Shown: positions 45,222 through 56,473 of the stretch, one piece after another
How positions within the stretch are numbered: position 1 is the first letter of the stretch
Layout of the letters: every line of letters begins with the position of its first letter
NCBI GenBank assembly: GCA_010909165.1
Contig: MU008165.1
Coordinates: forward strand, 434,001 to 498,000
Source of the DNA: Anthoceros angustus
Lineage: Eukaryota > Streptophyta > Anthocerotopsida > Anthocerotales > Anthocerotaceae
Direction: 5' to 3'
DNA length: 64,000 nucleotides
Position numbers and translations under genes: made by a program
The notes under the pieces: model-generated
What the model was told of the DNA's origin: nothing
Seen by the model: only the letters and a program-made list of their open reading frames with translations
The model's database searches: none

Positions 45222-45337
45222 TTGAGCAGCTTCAAGTCAGGTTTTAAACCCTGATATCTATTTCCACTATTCATCACCGTTCTGGTTCACAGTCAATGTC
45301 AAGTATCCGCGTAGTCTACAAGAACTTGTGCTCACCT

Positions 45338-46324
45338 CTAAACGCTCATCTCTTCTGCCTTCCCCTCTTTGGGCAACGGCGTAACAAAGTCGAACTGGTA
45401 GAGGAAAGGCACAAGGATAAAAGCACAAACCAGCACAGGAACGGGATTGACCAGCCAGAAAAGCAGGGGAAGAGCCATAACGAAGCTTCTAGTGCCAACT
45501 GTGTAGAAGTTAGATGAGCGGGCAAGTACCCGAGCGACGTACTCGGGCGCAATTCCAGCAGGCGCTGCCTCAGGCAGCGGGATGTTGATGAGGAAATTGA
45601 CGTGATTTGCGAACCTGATAGCCTGGGTGTAGCACAAGAAGGAAAAAATGAAGAAGCAGCAGAGAGTGGTAAACTTGGCGGTTTCCGTGATATCGTTCTG
45701 GGGTCCGAAAATTGTCCTCTCCAAACTCTTCTTGACTTGATAGGAACTGCTAATGACAGCAGCCATTCCGGTGCTGAGCAGCAGCGCAGCGGTTGCCATG
45801 AGAGTCGATACCATGATGCTGTTTCTCAACGTCTGCACCGCGAGGACGGTCCTAGCAGGATTGTCCTGTGACAAAACTCGACCGAGTCAGAGAAAAACCA
45901 GTCCCGCACAGGTTTGCAGATTGGACGCAGAAAGCTAAACATCAAAAGAGGAGCATTTTAATAGACACCAGACATGCAGAACCAAGAGAAAACAGAACTG
46001 CGACAAAACTTCAACAAGTCCAAGAATACCAGCTCCGGACACGATCGCTCCTTGGACGCAGGCAGAAAGCTAGATATTACAGACGGAGCATCGCTCCCAG
46101 CTTGAAATCCTCTAAAGCAACACCGGACATGCAGAACAAGGAGACGGAGTTTGATGACTTACATGCATAATGCTGTACACCCAGGCTCTTCTCGCATTGT
46201 GATTCAGGCCGATGCTGGTAACACAGGGCTCGGTTTTCACTTTGTAGTACAAATAGCCGTGATACAGCAGAAGCAACAGTATGGAAACGGGAACGAGGGA
46301 CAAATCCAAGACGTAAGGATCCAT
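45338..46324 (-). CDS. DUF599 multi-pass membrane protein
   Basis: Two exons: 46324-46163 (54 codons from MDPYVLDLSLVPVSI, donor GTAAGT) and 45865-45338 (acceptor TTTTGTCACAG), giving 229 aa, usual for the plant DUF599 family. About four hydrophobic segments are visible: SLVPVSILLLLLYHGYLYY, STLMATAALLLSTGMAAVI, TLCCFFIFSFLCYTQAI and a long C-terminal pair within FVMALPLLFWLVNPVPVLVC. The conserved block AVQTLRNSIMVSTLMATAA follows the splice site. It is thought to be a membrane protein of unknown biochemical role. The gene is convergent with GET1, with 116 bp between stop codons. The frame is fully intact. Confidence 0.9.
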
Positions 46325-46794
46325 ATTCTCCACGCAGGTCCCTCGCCGAGGTGTGACAATTTCAAGAGCTCTTAAGACTTTGCAAAATTCGAAGGGGAGA
46401 GTGGCAGGTATAAGAGAAGCATCAACCAATGTGGAACAAACAGACATTCGCCTTTCAGGCTTTCAGCTAGCAGACATTCTCCAAGTCGTGTCGTCGAAAG
46501 CCGTGCCTCTGACGTAGTGCATTTTCCAAATCTCAGGATGACAGCTGCGCCTGCAGAAAGGAAGGCAAAGGGAGATCCTCACCTCAGCAGCTATGACGTG
46601 GCTTACATATGGACAGCGGACAAGTAGGCGGGCTTGCCCTTGCCAAAGATAGAGAAGGCTCGAGAACCAAGGTCGCCAAACCTCTAACCTCCTCTTCAGT
46701 TTTTAGGCTCTAATTTTGCACATAACCTGGTCGATTTGTGGAACAACTGTAAAGCCGGTATAAGTCCTAGCAAGAAAGCAAGTGCGAAGGTCAT

Positions 46795-49785
46795 TTACCC
46801 ACGGATTTCTAACAACAATTGTGGGAGTCCCGTGTGCTCTCCCGCTTCTCGCTTGCCGAAAAGAAAAGTACTCAGCCTTTCTACATCACGCAAGTGGGAA
46901 AGTGATGAGTCCAAGAAAGACGCTTGTCTTTCTTCATACTGGAAAGAAGCTGCCTCAGCCTTCCGTGAAGGTTCACTCTTGAAGTGCTTCTTATGGCCGA
47001 CCAAGAAACTATGCACCAGTCCATCCATGCCAGTCCACCAGCTCTGACCCGGCTGCTTCCATGCCCTTGATCTGATTCTCCTGGTCTGCATCTCTTCTGC
47101 GTGCTCCCACATCTGGACATTGGTATAAATGTTGAACATCAAAACATATGCTGCGGAATCCTTCTTGTTTAGTTGCACTAACTGGTCGAAAGCATGGCGC
47201 CCGACCACTACGTTGCTCCACTTCCGACAGGCACCCAAAAGAGTGTGCCAAACTGCAGCATTAGGCAGTTCCGGCATTGTTCTCACCAAAGCTAGCGCCT
47301 CAACCAGTCGACCTGCACGACCCAGCAGATCCACCACGCAGGTGTAGTGCTCTGCTGTGGGTGTGATGCCGTACTCTCCGCGTCTCAGAGATTCAAAGTA
47401 CTCTCTCCCCTTGCTCACCAGACCTGCATGACTACATACTGTTAGCACACTAAGGAATGTGACGCCCACTGGCTGTATGCCATCCTCCATCATTCTTTGC
47501 ACTAAGTCAAAGACTATGTTACTGTCTCCTTGACAGGTATAGCCTGCAATTAATGCACTCCAGGCAACAACATCTCGTTCAGGCAACGCATCGAACACCA
47601 GTTGCGCATCAAGCATGCTCCCGGACTTGCCATACATGTTTATCAAACTGCTGCCTACAACCACGTCAGCTTGAAGCCCTTGCTCAACAATCTGCGCATG
47701 TAGCTGTCTTCCCAGATGCAATGCTGCTAAATTTGCACATGCCTGCAGGAGGCAAACGAATGTGACTGAATTGGGCACAGCAATGCCTCCTTCTTGCATA
47801 GCACTGTAAAGGCGAAGGGCTTCCTGACCCATTCCCTGCTGGGAATACCCAGCGATCAGGGCGTTCCATGTCACAACATCCTTTTGACACAGACCGTCAA
47901 AAACTCTGTGAGCGAGTTCTAAGCTGCCACACTTTGCATACATGGTCACCAAGCTGTTGGCTACAAACAGATCACCCTGGTGTCCTTGCTCTCTAATTTG
48001 CGCATGAAGCTGCTTCCCCTCCTCCAATGCTGGGGTCCCCACACTGGCACATGCCTGCAGCAGGCACAAAAATGTCACAGAATTGGGTATCGTGATGCCC
48101 TCCTGCTGCATAACACTGTAGAGATGAAGAGCTTCCTGGCCCATGCCCTGCTGGGAATACCCAGCTATCATGGCATTCCACGTCACCACATCTCTTTCAC
48201 CAAGTCCGTCAAACACTCTCTTGGCGTCTTCCAAGCTGCCACACTTTGCATACATGTTAACCAGACTGCAAGCTACAAAAACGTCAGCCTGCATATGCCC
48301 TCGTTCTCTAATTTGGGAGTGAAGTTGCTTTCCCATCTCCAAAGCAGCGGTGCCCACTCTTGCACATGCCTGCAGGAGGCCTACAAACGTTACGGAGTCG
48401 GGCACAGGCATGCCCTCTCCTTGCATAGCACTGTAGAGGTGAAGGGCCTCCTCCCCCATCCCCTGCTGGGAATACCGTGCTATCATGGCATTCCATGTTA
48501 CCAAATCTTTTTGACCAAGTCTGTCAAACACTTTTTGAGCGTCGTCCAAGCTCCCGCACTTCGCATACATGTTCACCAAGCTGTTGGCTACAAAGACATC
48601 AGCCTGATATCCTCCTTCTCTAATTTGTGTGTGAAGCTGCTTCCCCTTCTCCAATGCTTGGTCGCCCACACTTGCACATGCCTGCAGGAGGCACAGGAAT
48701 GTGACAGCATTAGGTACAACCATGCCTCCGTCTTGCATAGCACTGTACAGTCGAAGAGCTTCCTCGCCCATGCCCTGCTGGGAATACCCTCCTATCATGG
48801 CATTCCACGTGACTACATCCTTTTGACCTAGTTCGTCAAACACTCTTTCAGCATCCTCCATGCTGCCACACTTTGCATACATGTTCACCAAACTATTTGT
48901 CACGAAAACATCAGACTGATGTCCTCGTTGCTTAATCTCCTCATGAAGGCGCCTCCCCATCTCCAAAGCTGTGGTGCCCGTGCTGGCACATGCCTGCAGG
49001 AGGCACACAAATGTCACAGAATTGGGCACAGCCATTCCTTCCTCTTGCATACTACTGTAAAGACGGAGGGCTTCTTGACCCATGCCCTGCTGTGAATACC
49101 CTGCGATCAGAGTAGTCCACGTCACCACATCCTTCACAACCAGTCCATCAAACACTCTTCGAGCATCTTCCAAACTGCCAGACTTCGCATACATGTCCAC
49201 CAAGCCATTGTAGACAAACAAATCAGGCTCAACCCCACTGGCCAACACATCAGCATGCACCCTCTGCCCATTCATCAAGTCCGAACTCCTCGCACAAGCC
49301 TGAAGAGCTGCCACAAATACATGCCCATCTGGCCTCACACTTGACCCGCTCATTCTTCGGTACAGTTGAATGGCCTGCTTGTCTTCCCCATGTCTGACAT
49401 GAGCAGAAATTATGGCAGCCCACATGTAGGCATCAGGATTGGCAAGCAAGGTGAACACATCCATCGCTTCCTGCAACCTGCCATGAGAAGAGTACATTCG
49501 CAGGATATGGTTGCACAGGAACGTGTCTGATTGGTATCCCGTTTTCACCGTCAAGGCATGGACTCGGCGTCCCAGAACGAGATCCTTCTTCACCACACAC
49601 TTCTTCAGGACAGTCGTAACAAGAGATTTGGAAACACAACAGTCTGTCTGCACCATAACCCCCAAACCCTCAACTGCCTCTTTGACATAGCCCTGATAAC
49701 ATAGCTTGGTCACAGTGTCAGCCGTTACGATTCCTCCATGTCCTGCCTTTCTTCCTACAAAGCCTGTGGACCTCAAAACAGCCAT
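46795..49785 (-). CDS. 996-aa PLS-class PPR protein, E-type, deaminase absent
   Basis: Single-exon minus-strand gene. The first ATG in frame is at 49785 (MAVLRSTGFVGRKAGHGG). Sequence-specific organelle RNA-binding is expected for the class. After a leader come about eight PLS triplet units with the repeated signature SLVNMYAKCGS...VFD.LGQKDVVTWNAMI.GYSQQGMG.EAL. Neighbouring units are strikingly alike. A final SALIAGYTCQGDSN repeat is followed by the E region (VCSHAGLVSKGREYFESL, VVDLLGRAGRLVEALALVRT, AAYVLMFNIYTNVQMWEHAE) and a damaged PG-box area (PGQSWWTGMDGLVHSFLVGH). It stops within ~70 residues, without H-x-E or C-x2-C motifs, so it cannot deaminate by itself. It would need a DYW partner in trans, as described for some E-type editing factors. 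Confidence 0.9.
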   Translation of the reverse strand: MAVLRSTGFVGRKAGHGGIVTADTVTKLCYQGYVKEAVEGLGVMVQTDCCVSKSLVTTVLKKCVVKKDLVLGRRVHALTVKTGYQSDTFLCNHILRMYSSHGRLQEAMDVFTLLANPDAYMWAAIISAHVRHGEDKQAIQLYRRMSGSSVRPDGHVFVAALQACARSSDLMNGQRVHADVLASGVEPDLFVYNGLVDMYAKSGSLEDARRVFDGLVVKDVVTWTTLIAGYSQQGMGQEALRLYSSMQEEGMAVPNSVTFVCLLQACASTGTTALEMGRRLHEEIKQRGHQSDVFVTNSLVNMYAKCGSMEDAERVFDELGQKDVVTWNAMIGGYSQQGMGEEALRLYSAMQDGGMVVPNAVTFLCLLQACASVGDQALEKGKQLHTQIREGGYQADVFVANSLVNMYAKCGSLDDAQKVFDRLGQKDLVTWNAMIARYSQQGMGEEALHLYSAMQGEGMPVPDSVTFVGLLQACARVGTAALEMGKQLHSQIRERGHMQADVFVACSLVNMYAKCGSLEDAKRVFDGLGERDVVTWNAMIAGYSQQGMGQEALHLYSVMQQEGITIPNSVTFLCLLQACASVGTPALEEGKQLHAQIREQGHQGDLFVANSLVTMYAKCGSLELAHRVFDGLCQKDVVTWNALIAGYSQQGMGQEALRLYSAMQEGGIAVPNSVTFVCLLQACANLAALHLGRQLHAQIVEQGLQADVVVGSSLINMYGKSGSMLDAQLVFDALPERDVVAWSALIAGYTCQGDSNIVFDLVQRMMEDGIQPVGVTFLSVLTVCSHAGLVSKGREYFESLRRGEYGITPTAEHYTCVVDLLGRAGRLVEALALVRTMPELPNAAVWHTLLGACRKWSNVVVGRHAFDQLVQLNKKDSAAYVLMFNIYTNVQMWEHAEEMQTRRIRSRAWKQPGQSWWTGMDGLVHSFLVGHKKHFKSEPSRKAEAASFQYEERQASFLDSSLSHLRDVERLSTFLFGKREAGEHTGLPQLLLEIRG

Positions 49786-52250
49786 AGGCGGCAGCTGAGC
49801 CGTGAGCACTACCTAGAATGCAATGTTTTCCCAGCACAGTCATCAAGAAGATCCAACGGCCGTCCCCGGCAGAGGCAGGTACCGAGCAGGGCCGACAGTC
49901 GACCAGCTCCCCCACAACGGAAAGAGTTATCTTTGCTGAAAGTACACGATTCATATCCCCGTTGATAATCTGCGAACATGGGCAGCCAGTGTTAAGCAAC
50001 GCACAAATCCTGAGAGGGGTGGAGGCAAATGGTAGCATCAACCCGTGATGTCAAACCTGCTCGAATATAGACTACTTCACTACAACACATTCAGCTTCAC
50101 AGAAGCTACGTACAGGTCTTGACAGCGTGATTTCTCAGGTCTCTCAGTTCTATGATGCATGCCAGTTGGTCCTTCCGGAGCACCATTAGTGTATCATAAC
50201 ATTCTCTTTTTCCTTTTTGATACCTATCCACCGTCCCTAATATAAATATTAAATATTATACTTTAACTATGTACAAAAAACGACGAGTGGACTTGTACTC
50301 TCGGACTCATGAAGGCACCTTTGCATATACAGTCCACCCTCCCTAATTTATAAATTTTAAAAAAAAATACTCAAAAAAAGAAATTTTAACTTTTAATTGA
50401 TAGGTTTCACTAAAAATAACTTTTATCACTTCTCTATATAGTTGCCTAAAAGTTAGCACCCTCTCTAAGCAGTATTAGAAAACCTCTACCTATCATAAAG
50501 GAAAAAGCTTAGCTTAAGAGTCTTAAAAGTCTATTGTGCTATGAAATAATCAATTTCTTTTTATTTTCTTTTTTAATTTTTTTAGTAAAAAAAATAAAAA
50601 ATTCCATTTATGGAGGTGAAACTAACATGAATGTATGTTTCAAAAGGTCCCAATTACCATTTAGAGAAAAATCCCATTTTTTACACTGTAAACTAAAGGG
50701 AGTAGGATGGGAGGTCCCATTTAGAGAGGAATCCCATTTATAGAGTTCCAATTAGGGGGGGCCGATTGTAAGTAGGAGTTGAGTCAAGGACTGTAGAACG
50801 TTAACCCATAGGACTTAGATCAAAAGCAACGAGTATCCTTTGTCAGTCTATATGCGAGTTGGTATTTAATGGTAGGAAAAGAAGAAAACAAAGAATATTT
50901 ATTCTTGGCCTATTCAAGCATCCACATTTCTCATGCATTTCCGCCCGGCAGCATCCTTCATAGAATTATAATTTGGACATAAGCCTGCAATGCTTGGAGT
51001 TGCCTTCCTGCAAAAGGGCTCCAATGCAACCACATACTTCATGTGAATGATATATAAATGATCTGTGAGAGTCGTTTCTTCTTGTTGCATGCAGACATGT
51101 GTAAAAAAAGAGATCTTTGTCAGAGCTTCTTGTGCGAGTCCACGCTAGGTGTAGAAAATGAGCTAGCATGACAGTATCTAGGAAACTACAGTTTTTGTCA
51201 CCAGCTTTGTCGATTAATACATGTTGAGCATCCTGATGGAATCGGTAACATTCAAAATTATCCGTGAACCAACGGCAGGAAACCACCAACTAGGCTCCTC
51301 CCTTGTGTTGCAGATTATTGCATGAATCATCCTTCAGCACATCCTTATGCTTGCTGCATGAATCATCCTTCACCAAATCCTTATGCTTGTTGGATTATGT
51401 TTCGAAAATTAGGCTCCTTGCGCACTTGAAGATTGTGCCTAAACTTCCTCATCATCCGTCCCGCACCTAGCAAGTGGCGTTTTTTGTTGGCTTGTCACCA
51501 ATCAAGAGGGTCTCCTTAATCCCATCAACCTTTGTTTCACTTATTCCTTGCCTCTATATAATGCTACACCATTTTTTGCCCCTTTTGAGTGCAAGTATAA
51601 ATTTTAATTTTATAAAATTGAATGAACGCTAAAATAAATCTATAAAGTATTCATAATTATTATGGTTCCTTGGTCTTTAGAACTTGGGGATACATCCTCT
51701 TTACCATTTATTGAAATTATCTCGCGTCCTTGGTCTTTGGAACTAGACCATATTTACCTTAACTATAGATGATTCGTACAGATGTATTGCAAAAACATAA
51801 ATTGGATCATCAGCTTATCTTGTGAAAAACATTTCACTGAACGCTCTCTTACGATTGAGTTTTCAGGCATTATTGAAATTATACCATGTCCCCCAAAATT
51901 ACGTCCGACGAACGGTCTGCAAACACATCAGATCCAAAAGCGTCCAACCGTACGCATAGACGAGAACGTCAAGGACAAAGTGTCAGTACACAAGCTGGTA
52001 TCCATACAAGATTTAATCGACAAGGCAAGAAAGAGGAAGAAAAAATTATAGGAAGAAGCTAAGTTGCGTGAACAACTTGAAAGAGGAAAAAGGAACAAAG
52101 AGGAACATGGTGGAGGAAGCTAATGAAGCTTTTAATGCTAAAATGACGGAGAGACGTGCCAAGTTACTGGCAGGCGCCCCCTCCTCGGCGATCACCTGCA
52201 ACCAGCACGGAGGAGGTAAGGTGCACTTGGTATGGGAGGTGGTGCAAGTA
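49786..52250. other. Long AT-rich intergenic region
   Basis: No convincing gene. Contents: AT-rich tracts (50240-50600), repeated GTCCCATTTAGAGA-type motifs (50700-50745), and a doubled ~42-bp unit starting GCATGAATCATCCTTCA (about 51319 and 51358). A short frame at 51782-52051 is Lys/Arg-rich at its end (KARKRKKKL) but lacks homology cues. Confidence 0.5.
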
Positions 52251-52510
52251 CTAGTAGAAACAGGGTGCTGATGTTACAGGTTTTTACAACGGGTTTGGGT
52301 CTATTTGTAATGTTTTGGGAGGATTTGTTACGGGTTGCAAATTGGGTGCCGAGCCTAGCAAACGTTATAAAAACTGTAACATGAAGGTCGTGACAAACAA
52401 ATTTGTTACGGTTTTGAGGCCTCGTATGAGGCCTGGTCCTAGGTTTGGTAATCTAGGTTTGTTAGAGTTTAGAACCCGGGTTCTGACAAACCATGGTAGA
52501 GACACATGTG
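52251..52510 (+). repeat. CACTA-like terminus (solo or truncated element end)
   Basis: ACTAGTAGAAACAGGGTG near 52250 matches CACTA-family ends except that the first base is changed (TACTA for CACTA). Subterminal TTGTTACGG and GACAAAC motifs follow, and a segment with GAACCCGGGTTCTGACA (about 52472) resembles 4530-4555 of the large CACTA element (AACCCGAGTGCTGACA). No opposite end was found in the window. Confidence 0.6.
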
Positions 52511-52694
52511 TGTGTGCAAATATTTATCTTTCCACACGCACCCCAAGTCCCGGATCCGGCGGTGCAACCGAGGATGTGCATATAATTATGCACATGAATG
52601 GCATTGTCGGGATTTCTGATTCCCTTGGGAACGGCCTTGTGTCGATATGTGGCATGTGGCATGTACATAGAACATCCTACATAACATATTTATT

Positions 52695-52717
52695 CATATA
52701 TATATATATATATATAA
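52695..52717. repeat. (TA)n microsatellite
   Basis: About eleven TA units flanking the CACTA-like segment. Confidence 0.9.
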
Positions 52718-52833
52718 TACATACGGCATAAATATTACTTTGTAAGGGAAAAAACGATGGGAAAAAACCCATCCAGCACGGGACAATGTAGGTGGACCTC
52801 GGGGGGTCAAGGTGAAAAAGAGCAACTAAGCCC

Positions 52834-54996
52834 TTACCTAAAGTTACCTACTGCTCCTAGAACATCATATGTAGGAAGAACAAATGGCCTGCAAATGATG
52901 GAGGAAGAGAAAGAAGCATCGCTTACCGTCGCCACCTTGCGAAGGATTGCCATCGAGATGGCCCTGGGAAGGGCAATGGAGACTCGCTGTCTGAAGTAAG
53001 CTCTGAAATAAGAAAGGGGCAACCCCGCGCCATGCTGAGACTTATGGTTGTACGGACTTGAGAAATTGATCGGTCGTAGCCACCCACACGCTTCGTCAGA
53101 GCGGAATAAAGAAGTGGCCCGCTTGCATCCCGCTATACTTTCTGACCTTGAGAGCCGTAGCAATGGCAGCAGCCCAACCAGGACGGTTAGTGATAACCTG
53201 AGCGGAGATGGTGTCTCGGGAGGGTCAATAACCACCATGTTCGCCACCGAAACCTGGTCACTGCGGACAAAGTACAAGTCAGCCCTAATTGAGTGACTTG
53301 TTTGAAGAATGTACCCTCGCTCCCTCCAGGCCATGTAGCCACTTTCGCGAGCTATGGCAAACATGACATCGCCGATAGCCTCGTGGGTGGTAATGCGATG
53401 ACCCCCATGGGGACAACGAGCAAAGTGTACCTCAGAGTCATCGAGGGCAGAGCCCCACTCGCAGGTAAGAAGGGAAGACGCCACAGGCGGAAGCAGGCCA
53501 AGACGGAATCGCATCGCAGTGGTGAAAGTGGCTGGTGCGATAACAAAACCCCGTATACATGGACGAGATAGAAGCCAAGCACCTACGCCCTTACCAGAAC
53601 AAGAGCAAAGCCGAGCGCTCGTGGACAGAGGAGTCCAAGAGGACGAACTGGAAAGTCTGGCCAAGCTGCTTCTCAAGCAACAACACCTGCAACCCCCTGA
53701 AACCATCGGAGATAAACGTGGAGAAAGTAGGAAAATCCCGCTGAGCATCCGCAGAAAGCATTTCCCTAGCCTGCCTCAAGGAAATTTGGAGAGGGAAGGT
53801 TTTCTCCTCCATACTAGACGTAAGATCCTCCAAAAAGGGCCTGTCCTGGAGGATGAAGTGAGAGGCCAGAGCAGCAGTTGATAGGGCCCAGCTACCTAAA
53901 AAAGACGCCAGGGAAGAAACCTCCAGTGAGAGAAGGCCAGCGCCCCCAAACTGCATTGGCATGGATGCTTGCCACCGGGCCACATCGCCCGCAAGGCACT
54001 CAAAAGCCCTTGGGCCCATGATGTCACCAAGAGTATCCATTATCTTCCTGTCAAACCCCTGAAGTCGAGACATGAGAACCGGAGTCGGGGGGAGCGAGCG
54101 GATGAGGTAACTAGGGCGCCTAGCGAAGCAGGAAGAAAGAATTCCAAAAGCCACCGAGCATCCCCTAATAAGGGGAGGTTCTCGACATGGGACAGGTCCT
54201 CCACGAGAGCCTGGTCCCGGAAGCTCCCAATGAAGTTATGGGAGCCGAAGGGGACCCCCAAAATCCGTAGACCCAAGGCCGGAGCAATCTCCCTACCAAG
54301 GAACTGCAAAGTGGGGAGGATACCCGACGGGGACCAAACGCGGCACTTAGAGAGCTTTACTTTTAAGCCAACCAAAGAAAGCTCATTGGGAAAAGAGCTG
54401 GAAGGCCTCTTGAACCTTGTCTCTAGGCCCAAGGATGTGAGAGTCGTCTGTTAGCGACGGGAAGACACAGTCACGCGTAGAGGAAGCAGCCCTGGAAAGG
54501 GCCCTGTAGTGGGCGATGGCAAAGAGGGCACCGCCTAGAGGGTCACCTTGCATGGTACCTGTGGCTGATTCCAAGACGGACATAGCAAATCCCGAAGAGA
54601 CGTTCTTGTGCTAATAGATTAGAAGACGTCCCATAGAAGCACCAGACAAAAGGTATAAGGCTCCCCATGACACCACCAGCGTCCCTGAGCTTCCCGAAGA
54701 TGATGCTCCTGGAAATGGTATTGAAAGCGTTTTCAACATCCACCTGTAAAACAACCCAATCCATGTGGGTATCAAGGCATGCCTGCACGCTTAACACCAC
54801 GGACTCGCAACCCCCCCCGGAGTAGCAATGCCAAATTGTAGGGGGTTAAGGTGCTGCTAGAGGAGGGAGCGACATGTAGGCTTCCCCAACCGCGATTGGA
54901 CGCACGCCAGAGCCCTAAGGCAGGCTTGTCCATCGCGACGAGCCTGCTAGCTGAAAGGACTCGAGAGATCTGACAAGGCGTCGCACATGGCGGCAT
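52834..54996 (-). pseudogene. Non-LTR (LINE-type) reverse transcriptase, frameshifted
   Basis: Minus-strand collinear frames. 54800-54543 includes LQVDVENAFNTISRSIIFGK and FVWCFYGTSS (RT palm). 54583-54383 holds GTMQGDPLGGALFAIAHYRAL and the catalytic box SLTDDSHILGP. 54432-54040 includes VKLSKCRVWSPSGILP and ILGVPFGSHNFI. 54154-53591 includes RRPSYLIRSLPPTP and a longer helical stretch. 53748-52834 has a 304-codon C-terminal frame with CEWGSALDDSEVHFARCPHG, a zinc-knuckle-like segment. There are at least four frame changes. No N-terminal endonuclease or poly(A) tail identified. It belongs to a plant non-LTR type with RTs of the form [QGDPLGG...TDD]. Dead copy. Confidence 0.8.
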
Positions 54997-55035
54997 GAGA
55001 AAAGCGGCCGGGATGGGTCTTCAAGGAGAAAAAGG

Positions 55036-55800
55036 TCCCGAAGATGCCCTACGCGATTACTCCAGATTAAACTCCTATTGTTAGTACCCTAAACTCCTAT
55101 TGTTAATGCCCTACGGGATTACTCCAGATTAAACTCCCGTTGTTGGTGCCCTAAACTCATGTTGTTAATGTCCTACGGGATTATTCCATATTGTTAGTGC
55201 CCTAAACTCATGTTGTTAATGTCCTACGGGATTATTCCAGATTAAACTCCCATTTTAGTGTCGTACAGGGTTACTCCAGATTAAACTCCCGTTGTTAATG
55301 GCCCATAGGGTTCCTCCAGATTAAATTCTTGTTGTTAGTGCGCTACAAGGTTACTCCAGATTAAACTCCCGTTGTTAATGGCCTATAGGGTTCCTCCAGA
55401 TTAAACTCTTGTTGTTAGTGCACTACAAGGTTACTCTAGATTAAACTCTGGTGGGGGTTACTCCACATTAAACTCCCGTGGTTAGTGCGCTATAAAGTTA
55501 CTCCATATTAAACTCCCATTGTTAGTATGCTATAGGGTTACTCCAGATTAAACTCGCATCGTTGTTAGCGCCCTATAGGATTACTGAAGATTAAACTCGC
55601 ATCGTTGTTAGTGCCCTATAGGATTACTGAAGATTGAACTCACGTGGTTGTTAGTGCCCTACAGGGTTACATCAGATTAATCAAACTCCAGATATAGGAC
55701 TTTGATGTATACTGTAACTTGAACTTGCATGATTGTTAGTGCCCTACAGGGTTACATCAGATTAATTAAACTCCAGATATAGGACTTTGATGTATATTTT
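55036..55800. repeat. Minisatellite, ~40-bp unit, roughly 15-17 copies
   Basis: Units follow GTTGTTAGTGCCCTAC / GGGATTACTCCAG / ATTAAACTCC with substitutions and length changes. The last two units are longer (~75 bp with CAAACTCCAGATATAGGAC). The CCTACGGGATTACTCC core is shared with the spacer repeat of the PPR array. It is not CRISPR-like, because spacers are absent and units are contiguous. Confidence 0.9.
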
Positions 55801-56473
55801 AAAACATTTATATAATATCTCAAAATTCTCTAAAAAAGCACTTCGGGCACTACCTGTTGTAAAAAACAGCGCGGGACCGCCTGTTGTAAAGCCTTACGGG
55901 GTGACGAAGTTCACTAAAAAACAATATGGGTGAACATTATGTGTTAAGCTATATGGTATAGCACAGAAAGCATTGGTCAACTGCCACCCAAATAATGTTT
56001 CTCACTAGAGTAAAATGAAAGGACGTCCGGCGGGTCGTGTTGCTAGGTATGCACGAAGATAGCGTTTTTCCGTGGCCTGGACACCTGGATAAGGTCCTCC
56101 TGCTAGGCACAAGAGACACCAAGGAAAGAACGATCCTTCCTTTACATTGTGTAACCTGGTGGAGGCAGATTAGCATGGACGACAGGGTGATGGAGTCGTT
56201 GCTATCAGGTCTGGCAGAGACCTTTCTTAGTCAAGGCACGAGGTGCCGCCAAGCTCGACACATCCTTGAGACCAGAAAGGAAACCCCGTCCAACCTCACA
56301 AGACGACCTGCAAAGATTCACGTACAGTTGGAGAAAGTAGAAGTGATCATCCGCCATGTCTGCGATGAACTTCGGTGCTGCCTTACTCACAGAATAAGCT
56401 TCTTGCAAGTTTCTCCTGCCTGCCGAACATGGTACGACACGTCATCAATTGCACAGCCTGTGAACCGAGGTCG
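55801..56473. other. Intergenic between minisatellite and DUF1997 gene
   Basis: No supported gene. Contains CCTGTTGTAAA repeated near 55850-55890. The short plus-strand frame 56037-56504 lacks family cues and overlaps the 3' end of the DUF1997 gene. Confidence 0.45.

Noticed and set aside
47980-48831. 283-codon plus-strand frame
   Set aside because: Antisense to the strongly supported 996-aa PPR gene. Its repetitive sequence merely mirrors the PPR repeats.
51782-52051. 89-codon plus-strand frame ending KARKRKKKL
   Set aside because: Low complexity and AT-rich context, no homology cue. Adjacent frames continue the basic stretch, as expected of biased sequence.
55036-55800. Possible CRISPR array
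   Set aside because: Units are contiguous and variable in length with no unique spacers, in plant nuclear DNA. It is a minisatellite.
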